Shown here piece after piece: positions 7,201-8,807 of a stretch of DNA of 8,807 nt. A program made the position numbers and the translations under genes. The notes under the pieces were generated by a model that searched no databases, was not told the DNA's origin, and saw only the letters and a list, made by a program, of their open reading frames with translations. Every line of letters begins with the position of its first letter. Positions within the stretch are counted from its first letter, which is position 1. The stretch spans positions 2,351-11,157 of the forward strand of contig DFYV01000176.1 of the NCBI GenBank assembly GCA_002383425.1. Reading direction: 5' to 3'. Source of the stretch: Bacteroidales bacterium UBA4073. GTDB taxonomy: Bacteria; Bacteroidota; Bacteroidia; Bacteroidales; Tenuifilaceae.

Positions 7201-8807
7201 GCAGTCCAACCGTGATTACTTGCGGGTATGTAGAATTGAAAACGAAAAGCATCCACAAGGTCTCTATCCTTTAAAAATGCCTTAACCAAAAAGTTTGCTG
7301 AGTCGCCATCGTTTACCACAACACTACCATGCTCAAAGCTGAGCTGGACAGCATTCACGCTAAACAATATTGAACCTGGTACAACAATATTTTGGTCAAT
7401 CTCTAAAACAAAGCCCTGAACCATGCGTGCAAGTATTGGCAAATCGGCGGGGTTGAATGCCAACAGTTTTATTTGGCTTACATTCAGTGGTAAACTATCG
7501 GTGCTTCCGGCATCCTTAACCTTAAACCGGATAATTTCAAGTGCCGACGATGTGTAGCTATTGGCTGGTGTGAAAACTACCGTATCGGAAGGTTGGATCA
7601 AAGGCAAGGCAAAACCGTCGGCATCGGCACAGATTATATTTCCCGAAATAGCATCGTGCAGGCTGTCGGTTCGTGCCATTAGAGTGAATACGCCTGGTGT
7701 AGAATAGTTAGCCTGAAACTGAACTTCGCCGTTAGCTATTTCTGCCGGGTTATTAGACAGTACGTTAAGTTGCCCACTACCTGAGGCTATCATTAACTCT
7801 GCATTCCCTGTAAAATCGACATCGGTATTACCATTGGCATCGGTGGGTTTAACCGTTACCGTAAAATCCTCATTTACCCCAACGCGCTCAGGGGTATCGG
7901 TAAATGTTAGATTTGTGGCATTCACCCTTACCGTTGCTATTGCCGAGTTTATGCTGGTAGGAAATGTACTGGCAAAGCGGCTGCCATTGGCGTAAGCTTC
8001 AAACATCGGATTAACCTTATCGATATATAAACCAATGGTTTGATTATCGGTTATATTGCTGTTTTTGAGGTAAATCCACAGGCTTAACTCTTTGGTTTCA
8101 CCATCTGCAAGGCTTATGGCACCTTGAGGGAAAGTAATATCGATGGTTGATGTTTTAATTTCGATATTAGATGTGGGAATGTAGGATGTTTCCTGTTTTA
8201 CAAGAATCCCCTCGATAATCTTGCTTAGGTTTGTTTCGCTTGCACTGGATGCCCGGTTGAGGTGGAGTTTCATGATATAGGTTGGCGCACCATCGCTGCC
8301 AGAATCGGTAAGTTTGAACCGCATTAGTTCAACGGCTTGGGCTGGAGCTGTTGCCATTGAGCTGATGTCGAACGATTGCACCTGAACCCCTGGCACCGAT
8401 GCAAATGAGCTGGTATCGTAACCAATAGCTATGGGGTTACTTAGGCCCACGCTCAGGTTGTCGGCATTTGCGCTGAGCTGGATTACTCCGTACGTATCGT
8501 ATAAAAGGCTATCCCATGAGGCTATGCCTTGAACGGCTATTCGGTTTAATCCATTGGCCGATGTGAGGTTTCCGTTTCCTTCGGCAAGGCTTAGGGCTAT
8601 TTGTCCGCCGTAGTCGTCATCAATATTCCCGATGCTGTCGGTGGCAACCACCTCAAGCCCAAAGGGTTTATTAACAATGGCAATAGGCGATATGTTCCGA
8701 AACATAGCCTGAGTTGCGTTAACCCTTACGGTAAAAATGTTCGATTGTACCTTTGAAGGGAATGTTTGTGCAAAACCTGAACCCCAAAGGCTCGATACAA
8801 ATCCATG
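4290..8807 (-). CDS. Giant multidomain surface protein with Ig-type repeats, two lamin-tail domains and a T9SS-type C-terminal domain (5' end outside window)
   Basis: The frame is open from the TAG at 4292-4290 to the window edge: 34 codons precede the internal ATG at 8705 without a stop and match a repeat found later in the protein, so the gene is 5'-partial and that ATG is not the start. About 1505 codons are visible. Order, numbered from the ATG at 8705: three Ig-type modules (to about 98, 259-361, 526-625) separated by two beta-rich spacers; a ConA/jelly-roll-like domain (630-830); a SbsA-type Ig-like domain (832-925, NFSKPVTEQ and ITDFLG); a lamin-tail domain (930-1075, LTINEIMANP, EYIELFNPG); a second Ig-like domain (1092-1187, VFSEPMD, VTDFSGN); a second lamin-tail domain (1191-1360, IVINEVLFNP, FIELYNSS); and a C-terminal domain (1371-1471) with FSPDGDGHND, WDGIDSQNRRVNSGIY and KKTCVVGFK, as in gliding-motility/type IX secretion cargo and FlgD-like Ig domains. 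Probably secreted by T9SS and surface-anchored; adhesive or structural role is inference, as no catalytic motif was seen. Confidence 0.88.
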   Translation of the reverse strand, partial: HGFVSSLWGSGFAQTFPSKVQSNIFTVRVNATQAMFRNISPIAIVNKPFGLEVVATDSIGNIDDDYGGQIALSLAEGNGNLTSANGLNRIAVQGIASWDSLLYDTYGVIQLSANADNLSVGLSNPIAIGYDTSSFASVPGVQVQSFDISSMATAPAQAVELMRFKLTDSGSDGAPTYIMKLHLNRASSASETNLSKIIEGILVKQETSYIPTSNIEIKTSTIDITFPQGAISLADGETKELSLWIYLKNSNITDNQTIGLYIDKVNPMFEAYANGSRFASTFPTSINSAIATVRVNATNLTFTDTPERVGVNEDFTVTVKPTDANGNTDVDFTGNAELMIASGSGQLNVLSNNPAEIANGEVQFQANYSTPGVFTLMARTDSLHDAISGNIICADADGFALPLIQPSDTVVFTPANSYTSSALEIIRFKVKDAGSTDSLPLNVSQIKLLAFNPADLPILARMVQGFVLEIDQNIVVPGSILFSVNAVQLSFEHGSVVVNDGDSANFLVKAFLKDRDLVDAFRFQFYIPASNHGWTAFDNSSAFSSAFPSTIYGRPCRIEIQADRLKFVNQPFGINPNELFSTSVMACDARGNVDREFQGYASLDKLIGTGDLIVDSTLQPLDNGIATWNSVALNSTGIYRLKSYFGSLTDAVSENIFCGYSHACEVDEGFENQLPNWNGIQDWIASKVVPIEGEFSLAHAGNPTASQSAISIPLYTSPNGKAAEWNITIKIGDWDPSSDNYFYLALTSTHENPADTQAEGYAVGINPSSNNDNIAVWQFKSKEKTNIIQSNFDWNPNDEVKLTVTLSPNGTLKLWFTPKSTGLKTYGGEAKIMPPVGDYMAFVFAYTPSRAGQLWIDDLKFCTTDFPPMISNAKIFTLNTLRVNFSKPVTEQSAQNIQNYKLKKNNGEKIDIQDVKIDNNQTVTLITQKLPFEKLMLSIDSITDFLGYSVSDSIELGLTAEGNLGRLTINEIMANPVPSNGLPEYEYIELFNPGNDTVFTMRWQLTLNDKTVTLPADTIVPKSYALIGGTTAMSSFKQYGKTIAVTSFPTLLNDGMNLKLSDPQGNLIAFSTYTKDWYNDSTRNSGGYSLECIDYTNLGEGKNNWRASIAPEGGTPCAANSVLASNPDLTPPVLDYFGVTAADTIRLVFSEPMDSLTITLKENYKSDLSIDAITVSEFYTQAVIKLAEPLQPENFYEFEITGVTDFSGNLLPDTLIRIGLPQIPTVNDIVINEVLFNPYTDGTDFIELYNSSTKCFDLSQIRLANRNETDLALKEIYQASPKSWLLFPESFAVITVNPEQVIRFYTCPNIPAFVQVPQMAAYNADKSYVVLLNSNNEVVDELRYTEEMHNRLLNDVKGVSLERINPNMPSNEQSTWQSAAQAVGFATPTYRNSQYSELTASNSKFTLIPETFSPDGDGHNDFLFISYQLPEPGFVANIRIFNANGIEIVRLANNLTLGTSGQLRWDGIDSQNRRVNSGIYIVYIEYFNLSGKVNHEKKTCVVGFK
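4626..5432 (-). repeat. Second copy of the duplicated Ig-like plus lamin-tail unit
   Basis: Within the giant protein, the pair SbsA-type Ig-like domain then lamin-tail domain occurs twice in tandem. This copy reads IRLVFSEPMD, VTDFSGN, IVINEVLFNP and FIELYNSS; the first copy (about 5481-6215) reads LRVNFSKPV, ITDFLGY, LTINEIMANP and YIELFNPG. Both end before a tryptophan-containing NNW/TWQ-type stretch. The similarity is at protein level; the DNA has diverged, so the duplication is old. Confidence 0.65.
5481..6215 (-). repeat. First copy of the duplicated Ig-like plus lamin-tail unit
   Basis: Upstream member of the tandem pair in the giant protein. The Ig-like part has the pattern L-R-V-x-F-S-x-P-V and closes with SITDFLG, as in SbsA-type Ig domains that report possible shifts or cleavage after a 'sum' reaction of hydrophobic strands. 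The lamin-tail part runs from LTINEIMANP through GGYSLECID to GKNNWRAS, the standard extent of this domain in bacterial surface proteins. Confidence 0.65.
6216..6818 (-). other. ConA/jelly-roll-like domain of the giant protein
   Basis: About 200 residues between the third Ig-type module and the first SbsA-like Ig domain. It opens with CEVDEGFENQLPNWNG and includes WNITIKIGDWDPSSDNYFYL, AEGYAVGINPSSNNDNIAVW, VKLTVTLSPNGTLKLWF and QLWIDDLKFC. This alternation of beta strands and the closing W-I-D-D-L-x-F motif resemble LamG/ConA-like sandwich domains, often carbohydrate-binding. It shows no catalytic acid pair of a glycosidase that I can identify, so binding rather than cleavage is the better inference. 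Confidence 0.55.
7131..8723 (-). repeat. Two tandem protein-level repeat units of about 266 residues
   Basis: The anchor strings TVRVNATQAMF (from 8723 region), TVRVNATNLTF (V at 7925) and RIEIQADRLKF (I at 7130) each follow a G-x-x-F-x-x-x-FP segment (GSGFAQTFP, GSRFASTFP, SSAFSSAFP) and precede an Ig-like module with D-x-x-GN-x-D (DSIGNIDDDY, DANGNTDVDF, DARGNVDREF). Spacing between anchors is 266 and 265 residues. The third unit keeps only its Ig part before the ConA-like domain. Each unit is therefore Ig module plus beta-rich spacer; further copies may lie beyond the window edge. Confidence 0.75.

Overview
The window looks like Bacteroidota (Bacteroidetes) chromosome. It carries a SusC/FecA-like TonB-dependent receptor with a fused carboxypeptidase-regulatory-like domain, a stand-alone LytTR DNA-binding protein, a very large multidomain surface protein ending in a type IX secretion / gliding-motility-type C-terminal domain, a TTTG/TAnnTTTG-type promoter candidate, and gene starts without Shine-Dalgarno sequences. 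The order cannot be fixed from this sequence; a free-living member of Bacteroidales or a relative is a guess.

Layout, left to right. (1) Positions 1-116: AT-rich sequence downstream of the first gene block, with a short 7-bp tandem repeat. (2) Positions 117-3494: three genes on the minus strand, transcribed right to left: a LytTR DNA-binding protein (3494 to 3207, with its normal C-terminus continuing out of frame to 3158), a secreted TPR-like protein (3018 to 2272), and a TonB-dependent outer-membrane receptor (2294 to 117). The last two overlap by 23 bp and are very probably co-transcribed. Between the regulator and the TPR gene lies a promoter candidate flanked by two short dyads. (3) Positions 3495-4289: about 800 bp without a convincing gene. 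It holds a possible remnant of an exported protein, an inverted-repeat region, and a clear 138-bp MITE-like palindromic element with perfect 13-bp terminal inverted repeats (4125-4262). (4) Positions 4290-8807: the 3' part of one giant minus-strand gene. Its reading frame is open to the window edge, so its true start lies outside.

How the parts may work together: the LytTR protein is a natural candidate regulator of the adjacent TPR/receptor pair, but its gene carries an apparent one-base frameshift that removes the last helix-forming segment. The receptor would import (or less probably export or sense) an unknown ligand across the outer membrane, with the secreted TPR protein as periplasmic partner. 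The giant protein is a cell-surface or secreted protein built from internal repeats (three Ig-type modules at about 266-residue spacing, a ConA-like domain, then a duplicated Ig plus lamin-tail unit) and appears unrelated in function to the other block. The two blocks also differ visibly in base composition: the receptor block is much more AT-rich than the giant gene, so the block may have been acquired or be under different selection.

No fully novel defence or mobile system is evident. The most interesting points are the frameshifted regulator beside its likely target operon, the dyads around the promoter, the MITE-like element, and the repeat architecture of the giant protein.
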